In this document: piece after piece, positions 42,838 through 52,410 of the stretch | How the letters are laid out: every line of letters begins with the position of its first letter | How positions within the stretch are numbered: position 1 is the stretch's first letter | Source: Planctomycetota bacterium | GTDB lineage: Bacteria > Planctomycetota > Phycisphaerae > Sedimentisphaerales > Anaerobacaceae | Length of the DNA stretch: 64,000 nucleotides | Direction of reading: 5' to 3' | Assembly (NCBI GenBank): GCA_019456145.1 | Contig: VRUL01000014.1 | Coordinates: 79,192 to 143,191, forward strand | The notes under the pieces: generated by a model | The model's database searches: none | Told to the model about the DNA's origin: nothing | The model's input: only the letters and a program-made list of their open reading frames with translations | Made by a program: the position numbers and the translations under genes

Positions 42838-44460
42838 ATGAAATACCGAAAAAATAAAATCGGGTCTGATTCCGCTCTAACCCTTGTGGAGATGGTTATA
42901 GCTTTGGCTATAATGGCCATTGTCTTTGCGGTCCTGGTGCCTCAATTCAGAATGATACTGAACAGTTGGGACTCTAAAGCCGGTGCTGCTGAGACACTTC
43001 AGAACGGCAGGGTCCTGATAGACCACTTAAACCGTAACCTCACAAAGGCTGTTAAAATAACCTCGGTGAGCAAATCGAACAAAGTCAACGGCTATATCGA
43101 ATTTGAAGACAACGACGGGAACAACTTGAGATATGATATTGCCGCCAATAACTATGTTGAATTTGGTCCCGTCGGAGATCTTTCAGATTTGGCCGGCCCA
43201 GTTAGCCAGTTGCAGTTTACCTGTTACGACGCCTTTGATTTAGACACACCTCTGACAGATGTGGAATCTATCCGCGTCGTGAAAGTGCAAACAACCCTGA
43301 TCAACTCAGCAGCTCTTGGCCAGAACAAAACATTAACAACTTCAGTCTACCTTCGTGCAAATTCGCTTGGTGATGGACTTGAAAAAGGTACTCATCTTGA
43401 GTACGACACTTTACAAGGAACGACGCCGTCTCTGGCACAGATAGACAGGGTTCATTATATTTGTGCCTATACTGGGCTTAGCAGCGACGGCTGGGCCGTT
43501 GTACTGACCGTAAATACAGATACCTGGGACATTACGAGGGGGACAGCTTTTGAGTTTGACGGTGATAATGGAGAAACACCGGTTTTGGCAAAAATAGACG
43601 AAACCCACTACCTCTGTGCCTATACAGGAGACAAATCAGATGGCTGGGCAGTGGTTCTAACGGTTGATACGGGGACGTGGAACATTACCAAGGAGACGCC
43701 TTTTGAATATGACACCGTTCAGGGAACAACGCCTGCTCTGGCAAAGATAGACGATAGCCATTGTCTTTGTGTATATACGGATAGGTTTTCTGATGGGCAG
43801 GCGGTCGTACTAACCATCAATACCGGTAACTGGACGATTACCAAAGAAACACCTTTTGAGTTTGACACTTCTAATGGGGGGACCCCGGGCTTGGCCAAAA
43901 TAGACGATACCCACTATCTTTGCGCTTATACAGGACCCGGTAGTGATGGCTGGGTGGTTGTACTGACGTTAGATATGGGCAACTGGACGCTCTCCAGGGG
44001 AACGGCTTTTGAATATGACGCTTCTTTCGGATTGAGTCCAGCCTTGGCACAAATAGATTCAACCCACTATCTTTGCGCTTATACAGGACCCGGTACCAAT
44101 GGCTGGGTGGTGGTCCTGACTGTAGATACCGGCAGCTGGTCGATTTCCAAGGAAACGCCTCTTGAGTTTGACACTTCTAATGGGGAGACCCCGGCCTTGG
44201 CCAAAATAGACGATACCCACTATCTTTGTGCCTATGAGGGGCCAGGCGCCGATGGCTTTGCGGTGGTCCTGGCGGTTGAATCAGGGACCTGGGCCATCAC
44301 AAAGGGGACGCCTTATGAGTATGACACTTCTACTGGTCTGACACCGACTTTGGCACAAATAGATCCAAACGAATATCTTTGTGCCTACGAAGGCCCTGGC
44401 GGAGATGGCTGGTCAGTGGTTCTCAATTATACTTCGGGAGGCGGCCAGATATTGCCGTAA
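42838..44460 (+). CDS. GspJ-like pseudopilin fused to seven 51-residue repeats (probable beta-propeller)
   Basis: A 540-residue protein in two parts. Residues 1-~178 are a minor pseudopilin: prepilin-type hydrophobic helix SALTLVEMVIALAIMAIVFA (here with a Ser before the Ala, not the usual Gly) and a GspJ/PilW-like head. Residues ~180-540 are seven tandem repeats of 51 residues with the pattern DTHYLCAYTGPGSDGWAVVL, then TVDTGTW and a turn into the next FEYD. Seven such units suggest a seven-bladed propeller; each unit has a conserved Cys before AYTG (the third reads CVYT). A pseudopilin carrying a propeller would display it at the tip of the filament. No strong ribosome site; it follows a 323-base gap and lies 12 bases before the PilX-like gene. 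Confidence 0.75.
   Translation: MKYRKNKIGSDSALTLVEMVIALAIMAIVFAVLVPQFRMILNSWDSKAGAAETLQNGRVLIDHLNRNLTKAVKITSVSKSNKVNGYIEFEDNDGNNLRYDIAANNYVEFGPVGDLSDLAGPVSQLQFTCYDAFDLDTPLTDVESIRVVKVQTTLINSAALGQNKTLTTSVYLRANSLGDGLEKGTHLEYDTLQGTTPSLAQIDRVHYICAYTGLSSDGWAVVLTVNTDTWDITRGTAFEFDGDNGETPVLAKIDETHYLCAYTGDKSDGWAVVLTVDTGTWNITKETPFEYDTVQGTTPALAKIDDSHCLCVYTDRFSDGQAVVLTINTGNWTITKETPFEFDTSNGGTPGLAKIDDTHYLCAYTGPGSDGWVVVLTLDMGNWTLSRGTAFEYDASFGLSPALAQIDSTHYLCAYTGPGTNGWVVVLTVDTGSWSISKETPLEFDTSNGETPALAKIDDTHYLCAYEGPGADGFAVVLAVESGTWAITKGTPYEYDTSTGLTPTLAQIDPNEYLCAYEGPGGDGWSVVLNYTSGGGQILP
43375..44460 (+). repeat. seven 153-base tandem repeats within the pseudopilin gene
   Basis: Each unit encodes one 51-residue repeat. 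Units 4 and 6 share long stretches of identical bases (TTTGACACTTCTAATGGGG), so duplication or gene conversion is recent. This is coding repetition, not a CRISPR array. Confidence 0.8.
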
Positions 44461-44472
44461 AGAGATTGAACT

Positions 44473-44877
44473 ATGAAAACAAGGCTAAGAAACAATGGTT
44501 CGGTAATGCTGGTTGTAGTTTTTGTCATAGCGTTGCTCGCTGTGCTGACTATGGGCATACTCCAGATAAGCACTGAGGAAATACAGCTTATGCAAAATCA
44601 AATCTACGCTGCCGAGGCCTTTGCTACTTCAGAGGCCGGTCTAAACGACGCTTTCGCCGAGATACGAAACGATCCGAACTGGAGCACCGGTTTCACCAAC
44701 AAAGCCTTTAACGGCGGCTCATACACAGTAACCGTCACAGGCTCTTTACCGGATCCTAATATCGTTTCGACAGGTACCTCACCGCAGAGCTTTGCGGCCA
44801 GAGTTGAAGCTGACATAACCATTGGAAGCAGTAGTCCCTACGTAATAAGAATTGACAATTTAAGGATAAACGAATGA
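44473..44877 (+). CDS. minor pilin of the PilX/GspK type
   Basis: A 134-residue protein starting with a hydrophobic helix after GSVMLVVVFVIALLAVLTMG, as in PilX N-terminal regions; GspK/PilX are distinguished by the absence of the Glu at +5, and here the residue there is Val. The sequence EAFATSEAGLNDAFAEI is typical of PilX-type proteins. The stop overlaps the next start (ATGA), so the two are translationally coupled. Confidence 0.75.
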   Translation: MKTRLRNNGSVMLVVVFVIALLAVLTMGILQISTEEIQLMQNQIYAAEAFATSEAGLNDAFAEIRNDPNWSTGFTNKAFNGGSYTVTVTGSLPDPNIVSTGTSPQSFAARVEADITIGSSSPYVIRIDNLRINE

Positions 44878-46376
44878 AGCTGGGCGCTAAAACTGCATTG
44901 GGAATAGATATTTCGGACGGGCGGATAAATCTGGCGCTGCTTAAGAAGAGCAGAAATGGCGTCAATGGCGTCGAATTACTAAAGACCGCCAGCGGTCCTG
45001 TTCCCAATGGAGCAATAAAGAATGGCAACATTGAAGACGCCATAGTCTTGGCTAAGGCAATAAAGGAGCTGAAGACCGGAAATAAAATACATGCACGTCA
45101 TGCAGCCTTGTCGCTGATTGCCAATCCTGTCCTGATGCAAATTCTGGATATCCCCAAAAATATGCCAGGCAATATAAGACAATTTGTGTGTAATGAAGTA
45201 AAACACTGTGCCATACTGCCGATAAAAGAGGTTGCAATAGATTTCTGTGGTATAAACTCATCAGGCAAGCCAGGTGATCACCGAGCATTTGTTGTTGCCA
45301 CAGATAGTCAAAAGATTACCGAAGCGGTTAAAGTACTGAACCAGGCAGGTTTAAATATCGATGCTATCGAACCGGCTTCGGTGGCTTACATCAGGGCTTG
45401 CCATGCGAAGAAAATCGCCCAACAATTTGATAAGAATCTACTATTCGCAATAGTCAATGAGGGTGTTTTAACTTTATGTCTCTTCAGAAACCAGGCTTTG
45501 AGTTTTGTAAGAACAAAACGGCTTGAGGCTGACAAATATTTTGAATGGCTGATAGAGGAGATAAATGCGGTAATACGATTCTATGATCTTGAGGCTCCTG
45601 AAACTCTTGTGAAATGGGAGGTGACCCTGGTCACAAGCATTTGCGACAAGTCTGTATTTGAGGACAAGATTGAATCACTGGGGAATAAAAATGAGGGAGT
45701 AGAACTGGAAGTTAGAACACTGGAAAATGCATATCTTGACACACTGGTTGCCGATACTGAACTTCGCGATAAGCCTTCAGCTTTTGCTGTCGGGTTGGCC
45801 ATGAAACTTTTGGATTTTCCAAGTTGTGGTCTGAATATTAACCTCCTTCCACCAGAAACAGAAGAGGCCAAATCCACAAACAAGAAGACTTTGATAATTG
45901 CTTACATTGCAGCAGCTATTCTCTTCCTGATGATTTCGAGTGTCGGCTTTTTCAGCATGAAGGTAAAAAGCTTAAATGATAGCATAGCGCAAAAACAGCC
46001 GACACAGTTGCGCCGAAATACACGGGCGCTGTTGGATGAACAAGTATTGTTAGACGAGCAAATTACAAGTATGTCTGGGAATCTCAACCGTATAAACGCT
46101 ATCTTGAGCACCGGAACTCTTTTGAAGTGGGACCAAATTCTTAATGATATCGGGCGTACAATGCCTAAAGCAGCGCGAATAACAGAGCTTTCCAGCGATG
46201 ATAACTCAAAGATGGTGCTAAAGGGTCAGTCTCTTTCGTATGAAGCTGTTCATCTTTTCGTTGGTACGCTCAATACTTGCAAAAACATAAAATCAGCGTC
46301 GCTGATTGAAGCCCAAAAGGGCGGTGAGTCAGGTGCTTTGATAAGTTACTCTATTAGCTGTTCGTTAATTCAATGA
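44874..46376 (+). CDS. PilM-PilN-type fusion protein (GspL-like assembly component)
   Basis: A 500-residue protein. Residues 1-~320 have the actin-like PilM fold (TALGIDISDGRINLALLKKS, then RQFVCNEVKHCAILPI and VNQAGLNIDAIEPASVA-type segments). A transmembrane helix follows (IIAYIAAAILFLMISSVGFF), then a ~120-residue exported part containing a coiled-coil and a PilN-like ferredoxin fold (AARITELSSDDNSKMVLKG). In Gram-negative type IV pili these are two proteins, PilM and PilN; in type II secretion GspL has both parts in one chain, as here. It links the ATPase and platform to the periplasmic PilO-like and secretin parts. Start overlaps the previous gene. Confidence 0.8.
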   Translation: MKLGAKTALGIDISDGRINLALLKKSRNGVNGVELLKTASGPVPNGAIKNGNIEDAIVLAKAIKELKTGNKIHARHAALSLIANPVLMQILDIPKNMPGNIRQFVCNEVKHCAILPIKEVAIDFCGINSSGKPGDHRAFVVATDSQKITEAVKVLNQAGLNIDAIEPASVAYIRACHAKKIAQQFDKNLLFAIVNEGVLTLCLFRNQALSFVRTKRLEADKYFEWLIEEINAVIRFYDLEAPETLVKWEVTLVTSICDKSVFEDKIESLGNKNEGVELEVRTLENAYLDTLVADTELRDKPSAFAVGLAMKLLDFPSCGLNINLLPPETEEAKSTNKKTLIIAYIAAAILFLMISSVGFFSMKVKSLNDSIAQKQPTQLRRNTRALLDEQVLLDEQITSMSGNLNRINAILSTGTLLKWDQILNDIGRTMPKAARITELSSDDNSKMVLKGQSLSYEAVHLFVGTLNTCKNIKSASLIEAQKGGESGALISYSISCSLIQ

Positions 46377-46391
46377 AAAGGATATCCGTCG

Positions 46392-46994
46392 ATGTTACCA
46401 AAGAATCGGATAAAATCGATTCGTTCTTCAAGAAATGTCTTGCTCGCGGCGCTCGTTATAATAGGAGCAATCACCATTTACAATTGGTTTGTCGCGCCTC
46501 CTGCGAATTATCTTTGGGCTGTACAAAGATATAATTCAGTCGCAGGTGATCTTGCGAAGAAGAATCAACTTATCAGTAAAAATATTGCAATTAAGAAGAA
46601 TAAATTTGGAGAATTACACGAGAAATTTAAGCATGTCCATACAAAGTTATTTGACCCCATCAAAGCCAAGGGATTTTTCAGCGATATCCAGGTTGTGTCA
46701 GAAGAGGCAAACTGCGTTGTACTTTCGTTAAAATTTTCATCAACTGCCTCAATGCTCAAGGCCGACCCGTCGGAAAAAAATAGCTATATAACTGCCCAGC
46801 GTGCGAATTTGACTGCTAAAGGCACCTACGTGGATATAACTGCACTTATGAATAAATTGCAGGATCGCCTGGAACAAGTGCGAATCGATTCAATAAGTAT
46901 TAAAACTACCAGAGGCAACTCTGGTCAATTAATATGCGATATGAATATCACGATCTATGTGATGCAGAATAAGGAGAGAGGCTCCTATGATTAA
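46392..46994 (+). CDS. PilO/GspM-like alignment-subcomplex protein
   Basis: A 200-residue protein: a short cytoplasmic end, one transmembrane helix (VLLAALVIIGAITIYNWFV), a coiled-coil (~45-95) and a small ferredoxin-like exported domain (TYVDITALMNKLQDRLEQV). It is the usual partner of the PilN part of the previous gene. AAAGGA precedes the start. It overlaps the secretin gene by eight bases. Confidence 0.75.
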   Translation: MLPKNRIKSIRSSRNVLLAALVIIGAITIYNWFVAPPANYLWAVQRYNSVAGDLAKKNQLISKNIAIKKNKFGELHEKFKHVHTKLFDPIKAKGFFSDIQVVSEEANCVVLSLKFSSTASMLKADPSEKNSYITAQRANLTAKGTYVDITALMNKLQDRLEQVRIDSISIKTTRGNSGQLICDMNITIYVMQNKERGSYD

Positions 46995-48255
46995 ACAAAG
47001 GTACGTCAGGATTATTTTGTGTTTCTTACTGGTCACTGTGTGCCTGTGCCATGAGCGTGCGCACTCACAACAGGCTGGTAACGATCGGCTTAGTAAAGTT
47101 GATGTTGGCAGAGAAGACCCCTTTGCAAAGCTGACTAAGAAAAAAAAGAATCCCCTTATTTCCCAAAGAGTAACCGATACTACCATAATAGAGGAACCCA
47201 AACCTGAACTGTTTGTTGACACTGTAACTTTAAAGTTCCTCGATGCCGAAAACCTTAAGTCCGCAATTGGGAGTCTGTCTTCTGAGTACGGCAATATTTC
47301 TATCGATGCAAAGAGTAATTCTTTGATTATTTGCGACACGAAAGAAAATCTTGCGTGGATTCTTGCTCAGGTTAGGAATGCTGATAAAACTCCCCAGCAA
47401 ATTATGATAGAGGTAGTTATTCTCGATGTTCAACTCAATGATGACACCGAAATAGGCATCAACTGGGACATTCTCTCAGATAAGAATTACGACATCGGCT
47501 ACAAGCAGAATTTTACAACATCCCGGCTGCGTTCGACTATTGAGGACACCGATACGATAGGCGATGCGACGGCATTTGTCACTCGTGGCCTCGGCGGCGA
47601 TTTCAGTGTTATCAGCGGCACTATCCGCAATGTCGTTCATTTACTCCAGCAAAAGAAAGATGTCGAGATCCTTGCCAGCCCGAGGGTTATGATGGTAAGC
47701 GGACAATCCGCTTCCATAGAGGCGGTGGAAGAACTACCATATACAGAGGTGCTCGACACCGCCGCGGGAGGTGCGCAGGCTATTACATATACCCAATTTA
47801 AAGAAGTTGGTGTTAAATTGCAGGTAAGTGCCACATTGGTTGAAGCCAACGATATTTTTCTTACAATTGAGGCCGAACAAAATGTTGCAACGGGCGAAAG
47901 CGACACAGAGGTGCCCATAGTTGATACCAGAAAAGTCAAGACCCATCTTCTTTTGAAAGATGGCCAGGTGGTTATCTTAGGCGGCCTGAGACGACAGGAA
48001 ACGACCAAAGAAGTAGACCAGATTCCGATTCTTGGCGATTTGCCGATTATCGGCGAACTGTTCAAGAGCACCAAAACTATCGTCAAGAATGCAGAACTGA
48101 TTGTGTTTCTTTCGCCACATATTTACAAAGGTGAGCCCATCTCGGAAGATGCAATGGAGAAGTTCAATGAAATCAAGGACAGGCCAGTGCTCTCATTACC
48201 AAAGGACAAAGATGCCAAGGAAGAACTTCTGCCGATAGTCACAGATAGGGATTAA
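46987..48255 (+). CDS. outer-membrane secretin (GspD/PilQ family), short form
   Basis: A 422-residue protein with a signal peptide (IILCFLLVTVCLCHERA), one N1-like domain (VTLKFLDAENLKSAIGSLSS, then NSLIICDTKENLAWIL) and the secretin barrel domain: VVILDVQLNDDTEIGINWDI, LASPRVMMVSGQSASIE, and the C-terminal signature GQVVILGGLRRQETTK with VDQIPILGDLPIIGELFK. Most GspD and PilQ proteins are 600-750 residues with more N domains; the short form resembles those of compact secretion or pilus systems. It would be the gated pore through which the pilus or its cargo leaves. AAGGAG is upstream. Confidence 0.9.
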   Translation: MIKQRYVRIILCFLLVTVCLCHERAHSQQAGNDRLSKVDVGREDPFAKLTKKKKNPLISQRVTDTTIIEEPKPELFVDTVTLKFLDAENLKSAIGSLSSEYGNISIDAKSNSLIICDTKENLAWILAQVRNADKTPQQIMIEVVILDVQLNDDTEIGINWDILSDKNYDIGYKQNFTTSRLRSTIEDTDTIGDATAFVTRGLGGDFSVISGTIRNVVHLLQQKKDVEILASPRVMMVSGQSASIEAVEELPYTEVLDTAAGGAQAITYTQFKEVGVKLQVSATLVEANDIFLTIEAEQNVATGESDTEVPIVDTRKVKTHLLLKDGQVVILGGLRRQETTKEVDQIPILGDLPIIGELFKSTKTIVKNAELIVFLSPHIYKGEPISEDAMEKFNEIKDRPVLSLPKDKDAKEELLPIVTDRD

Positions 48256-48683
48256 GAAAAAAGATTAGCCGGTTAGAAAATGCAAGGATCTCAACGGCGC
48301 TTAACTATGTGGACTGACCGCAAGCCAAGCATACAACCACCCTCACCTCGATAGGAGATGGCGGATACTCCGAGGCAGGTAATGGACACCACATGTAAGT
48401 TCGATTCAGTCGCCAAATTCTGAGCAGAACGCTCCGCTCGCGCAAATGCACCATGATAAGGTTTATTAGCAGGATTGGCATATGATAACAACTACAATCC
48501 GAGGCCTGGTCGTTCCATATTTTCGCCTCAAGCCAGAGAGGGCTAAATCTATTAAAACCTTTTAGACCGGTCCAGACTTTCAGAATGTGGAAATAATTGT
48601 AGCATTATAGTATAATTGTAAGGCTTGGTTGCTTAGTTAAGCGTTCAATGTGACAAAATGTTATCTTATTTGGGAAAAGACAC
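48256..48683. other. intergenic region with promoter of the esterase gene
   Basis: No gene seen; frames here (for example 48291-48491 minus) lack support. No strong terminator follows the secretin. A promoter candidate is at 48588-48616. Confidence 0.45.
48588..48616 (+). promoter_or_regulatory. promoter candidate before the esterase gene
   Basis: TGGAAA (48588-48593) and a perfect TATAAT (48611-48616) are 17 bases apart. The downstream start is at 48684, with GGGA before it. Confidence 0.5.
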
Positions 48684-50732
48684 ATGAAAAATCAGCCTAA
48701 CCTGGGGGTCCGGAAAGTTGTGGGGTTCGTTGTGGCATTCGTCTTTGTTGTAGCAGCGACGTTGTCGGCAGACGAAGCCACGTTGCGCGAATTTTTAGCT
48801 CGCCAGATCGTTAGCCCCGAACTCGTTATGATGGAGGTCGAGCGTTTTTGTGACATCCGTGTACCACGTATGCCCCAAGTGACCTCAGTTCAGGAGTGGG
48901 AGAAGCATGCTGAACAGTTGCGCCGAGATGTTCTGGAGCGAGTTACACTACGTGGCCAGGCGGCAAAGTGGGCGAAAGCAAAAACGAAGGTCGAGTGGCT
49001 CGGAACGCTTGACGGCGGCGAAGGCTATACGATCAAGAAGCTACGGTATGAAGCTCTACCCGATCTCTGGATACCCGCACTGCTCTACGAGCCGGAAGGC
49101 TTGAGTGAGAAAGTGCCGGTCGTGATGAACGTCAACGGGCACGAAGGTAAGGGCAAATCGATTCCGTACAAGCAGATCCGCTGTATTAACCAGGCAAAGC
49201 GCGGCATGCTTGCGTTGAATGTCGAATGGCTGGGGATGGGACAACTGAGCAAGCAGAATTACAAGCACTATCGCATGAACCAGCTCGACCTGTGCGGAAC
49301 GAGCGGCTTGGCGCCCTTTTACCTGTCTATGAAGCGAGGCCTTGACGTTCTGCTGTCGCACAAGTTCGCCGATCCGGATCGAGTGGCGGTAACCGGTCTC
49401 TCGGGCGGAGGCTGGCAAACAATCATCATCAGTTCCCTGGATACACGCGTGACGGTTGCCAATCCCGTGGCAGGCTATTCCAGCTTCATCACACGCGCGC
49501 ATCACCACAGCGATTTGGGTGATTCTGAACAGACGCCCTGCGACCTGGCGACCGCGGCCGATTATACGCATTTGACAGCCCTTTTGGCACCCCGGGCAGT
49601 CTTGCTGACCTATAACAAAAAGGACAACTGCTGTTTTGCCTCAGATCATGCTCTACCTCCGCTCCTTGAGGCCGCGAAACCGATTTTTAAACTCTACGGC
49701 AAGGAAGAACGATTGCAGTGGCATGTGAATGAAGATCCTGGCACGCACAATTTCGAACGTGACAATCGGCAAGCCCTCTACCGTTTGTTCGCGGACCACT
49801 TTTATACAGGCGATTCCGAGTTTTCCGTGGAGGAAATCGAGTGTGAGGACGAGGTGCTTACGGCCGATGATCTACGCGTGGAACTGCCGGCCGATAGTAC
49901 CGACTTCAACAAACTGGCGCTTCAGCTCAGCAGGAAACTCCCACGCAATGCGCAACTGCCGCGGAAGGGGCGAGGTGTGAAACAGTGGCGGCGAGGAAAA
50001 GTGAAACTGCTGCGCGAAATCGTCAGAGCCAGATCGTATCACGTACAAGCGGAAAAAGTGGCCAATGAAAGCAAAGGTGGGCTCCAGGCAACGCTCTGGA
50101 GGCTGCAGCTTGATGAAGTGTGGACGCTTCCGGCCGTGGAGCTGTCGACGAGCGAATCCAAAGAGACGGCAATCCTTGTGGCCGATGACGGCTACAAGAA
50201 CTCGGCCTCCAGGATCCAGCAGCTCCTTGCGGACGGCTATCGGGTCCTGGCGTTGGACCCATTTTATGTGGGCGGATCGAAAATCCCCAAGCGGGATTCC
50301 CTGTTCGCATTGCTGGTCGCCGCCGTCGGTGATCGGCCACTTGGCCTTCAGGCAAGTCAGCTTACAGCAGTTGCCCGCTGGCTGCACACCGATCGCAGGC
50401 TTGGACCAGTTATGCTTGTGGCCAGCGGAGAACAACTCAGTTTGTCCGCTTTGGTGGCTGCGGCGTTGGAGCAACACGCGATAGAGCGTGTCGAGCTGAC
50501 GCACGCCTTAGGATCACTCAAGGAAGTCATCGAGCGCAACGACTCGGTTGATAAGAAGCCCGTCCTCTTCTGCTTTGGATTGTTGGAGTACTTCGACATC
50601 AGGCAGCTTGTAGCAATGGTAGCGCCACGTCAAGTGCGGTTTCTTAGTATTAGCGAACGAGCGAGGGAGGAACTGAAGGACTTGAAGGACTGGTATGCGA
50701 CCCTGGGAAAGGGGTTTGATCCTCTGCAGTAG
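48684..50732 (+). CDS. exported alpha/beta-hydrolase (acetyl-xylan-esterase-like)
   Basis: A 682-residue protein with a signal peptide (VGFVVAFVFVVAATLSA). Residues ~130-380 form an alpha/beta-hydrolase: VPVVMNVNGHEGKGKS, the nucleophile elbow VTGLSGGGWQT (Ser about 240), an Asp in TYNKKDNCC (about 314) and His in DPGTHNF (about 355). Bacterial homologues act as acetyl-xylan or glucuronoyl-type esterases, but many are unassigned. The C-terminal third (~390-682) repeats a hydrolase-like outline (AILVADDGYKNSASRIQQLL) without a visible triad; it may be a second, degenerate domain. The sulfatase gene follows 75 bases later on the same strand, so the two may act on the same glycan. Confidence 0.75.
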   Translation: MKNQPNLGVRKVVGFVVAFVFVVAATLSADEATLREFLARQIVSPELVMMEVERFCDIRVPRMPQVTSVQEWEKHAEQLRRDVLERVTLRGQAAKWAKAKTKVEWLGTLDGGEGYTIKKLRYEALPDLWIPALLYEPEGLSEKVPVVMNVNGHEGKGKSIPYKQIRCINQAKRGMLALNVEWLGMGQLSKQNYKHYRMNQLDLCGTSGLAPFYLSMKRGLDVLLSHKFADPDRVAVTGLSGGGWQTIIISSLDTRVTVANPVAGYSSFITRAHHHSDLGDSEQTPCDLATAADYTHLTALLAPRAVLLTYNKKDNCCFASDHALPPLLEAAKPIFKLYGKEERLQWHVNEDPGTHNFERDNRQALYRLFADHFYTGDSEFSVEEIECEDEVLTADDLRVELPADSTDFNKLALQLSRKLPRNAQLPRKGRGVKQWRRGKVKLLREIVRARSYHVQAEKVANESKGGLQATLWRLQLDEVWTLPAVELSTSESKETAILVADDGYKNSASRIQQLLADGYRVLALDPFYVGGSKIPKRDSLFALLVAAVGDRPLGLQASQLTAVARWLHTDRRLGPVMLVASGEQLSLSALVAAALEQHAIERVELTHALGSLKEVIERNDSVDKKPVLFCFGLLEYFDIRQLVAMVAPRQVRFLSISERAREELKDLKDWYATLGKGFDPLQ

Positions 50733-50807
50733 GTCAGTGGCGCCTGGCTACTGGAAACAAGGTGCCGTACAAGGAAGAACCGAGGCTTGTGCAATAAGAG
50801 AGCCAAT

Positions 50808-52262
50808 ATGAAACGACGCGATTTTTTGAAGGTTGTGGGAATTGGTGCTGTGTCGTCGGCATTGGGCATTCGCCCAACATCCGCAAAAACGAGAAACTTA
50901 CCGAATATTGTGCTTATAATGACCGACAACCACGGGCCCTGGACGCTGGGCTGTTATGGCAACCGAGAGATACTCACACCGAACATCGACAAATTGGCGA
51001 GCGAGGGTACATTATTCTCCCGATGCTTCAGCTCCAACGCAGTCTGTTCACCTACGCGGGCAACTTTCCTGACAGGCTTGATGCCTTCACAACACGGGGT
51101 ACATTGTTACCTGAGGGCCAAGGGTGCTCAAATCGGCCCGGATGCCTACAACACAATAAGGGAGTTTCATAGCTTGCCGGAAATCCTTGTCAGCTTAGGC
51201 TATGTATGCGGGCTAAGCGGCAAATGGCACCTGGGTGACAACCTGAAACCGCAGGAAGGATTCACCTACTGGATCACCAAGCCTCACGGACACACAAGCA
51301 CTTTTTATGATGCAGAGATAATCGAGAACGGCCGGATTCGCCGGGAACCGACCTATCTGACTGACTTTTGGACTGACCACGGTATACGGTTTATTGAGCA
51401 GAGCAAGCACCAGCCCTTCTTTCTTTTCCTTGCATACAATGGGCCTTACGGTTTGGGTCAGAGCCTCCGGAAAACTGCCCGGAACCGCCATGCCACCTAT
51501 TATGCCGACAAGGAGCTTAAGTCATTCCCGCGCAGGCCAATACATCCCTGGCTGCGGAACAACCGGCAGTACATCAACAACCTGACGGCCATTCGCCAAT
51601 ACGCTGCTGAGGTCAGCGGCATCGATGACGGGGTAGGCCGGATATTGGAGACACTTGATCGCCTCGAACTAAAGCAAAATACGCTGGTCATCTTCACTGC
51701 CGACCAGGGTTTATGTGGCGGACATCATGGAATGTGGGGTATGGGCGATCACTCTCGGCCATTGCATACTTATGACGAAACCTGTCATGTTCCGCTGATA
51801 TTCCGCCATCCCGCAGGAATACCTACCGGGAGAAGAATGGACTTAATGGTTTCGAACTATGACCTGATGCCAACAGTGCTGAGCTACTTAGGATTCAAAG
51901 ACAGGATCCCCAGGAAGCCTGAGCTACCAGGCCGTGACTATTCAGCGGCGCTGCGAGGTCGACAGGTGAAATGGGACAACGTAATCTTCTATGAATTTGA
52001 GAACAGCCGTATGATCCGAACACCGGATTGGAAGTATACCCGGCGGTTTCCGAGTGGTCCTGATGAGTTGTACGACCTAAGGAACGATGCGGGTGAGCGC
52101 GAGAACCTCGTCAATCAGCCAAAACATGCCGGTATTCAGAAGAAGCTTGCCGAGCGATTGGGCGCATTCTTTAACCGTTATGCCGACCCCAAATATGACC
52201 TATGGCGAGGCGGCGGTTCAAAAACATTTCTATTAACATCGCCGCAGAAGCCACTCCGCTAA
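50808..52262 (+). CDS. exported sulfatase (formylglycine-type, Tat leader)
   Basis: About 484 residues. A twin-arginine leader (MKRRDFLKVVGIGAVSSALG) precedes a type I sulfatase: NIVLIMTDNHGPWTLGCYGN with metal-binding Asp residues, the formylglycine motif CSPTR in SSNAVCSPTRATFLTG (Cys about 80), SGKWHLGDN, and VIFTADQGLCGGHHGMWGMG. It would remove sulfate from a polysaccharide outside the cytoplasm and needs a formylglycine-generating or anaerobic maturase enzyme encoded elsewhere. I start at 50808, where the leader begins; an upstream in-frame ATG (50787) is less likely. The first metal-site residue reads TDNHG instead of the usual DDxxx, a small departure. Confidence 0.85.
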   Translation: MKRRDFLKVVGIGAVSSALGIRPTSAKTRNLPNIVLIMTDNHGPWTLGCYGNREILTPNIDKLASEGTLFSRCFSSNAVCSPTRATFLTGLMPSQHGVHCYLRAKGAQIGPDAYNTIREFHSLPEILVSLGYVCGLSGKWHLGDNLKPQEGFTYWITKPHGHTSTFYDAEIIENGRIRREPTYLTDFWTDHGIRFIEQSKHQPFFLFLAYNGPYGLGQSLRKTARNRHATYYADKELKSFPRRPIHPWLRNNRQYINNLTAIRQYAAEVSGIDDGVGRILETLDRLELKQNTLVIFTADQGLCGGHHGMWGMGDHSRPLHTYDETCHVPLIFRHPAGIPTGRRMDLMVSNYDLMPTVLSYLGFKDRIPRKPELPGRDYSAALRGRQVKWDNVIFYEFENSRMIRTPDWKYTRRFPSGPDELYDLRNDAGERENLVNQPKHAGIQKKLAERLGAFFNRYADPKYDLWRGGGSKTFLLTSPQKPLR

Positions 52263-52410
52263 GTTCCCGCAAAACCATACACCAGCAAACTCGAAACGAT
52301 TACTTATCAAGTAGATACGGGTCGTATGAGGGCTATTTGCTCTCGAAAAATCGACACTATCTTTTTGGAACCGGCACTAATTGTTGCGTAGAACAAGAAT
52401 CGGGTTCTTG

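Noticed and set aside
43375..44460. possible CRISPR array because of regular repeats
   Set aside because: The 153-base units are continuous coding sequence with no spacers; there are no cas genes in the window.
49872..50504. 210-residue minus-strand open frame
   Set aside because: Antisense to the esterase gene; no family likeness.
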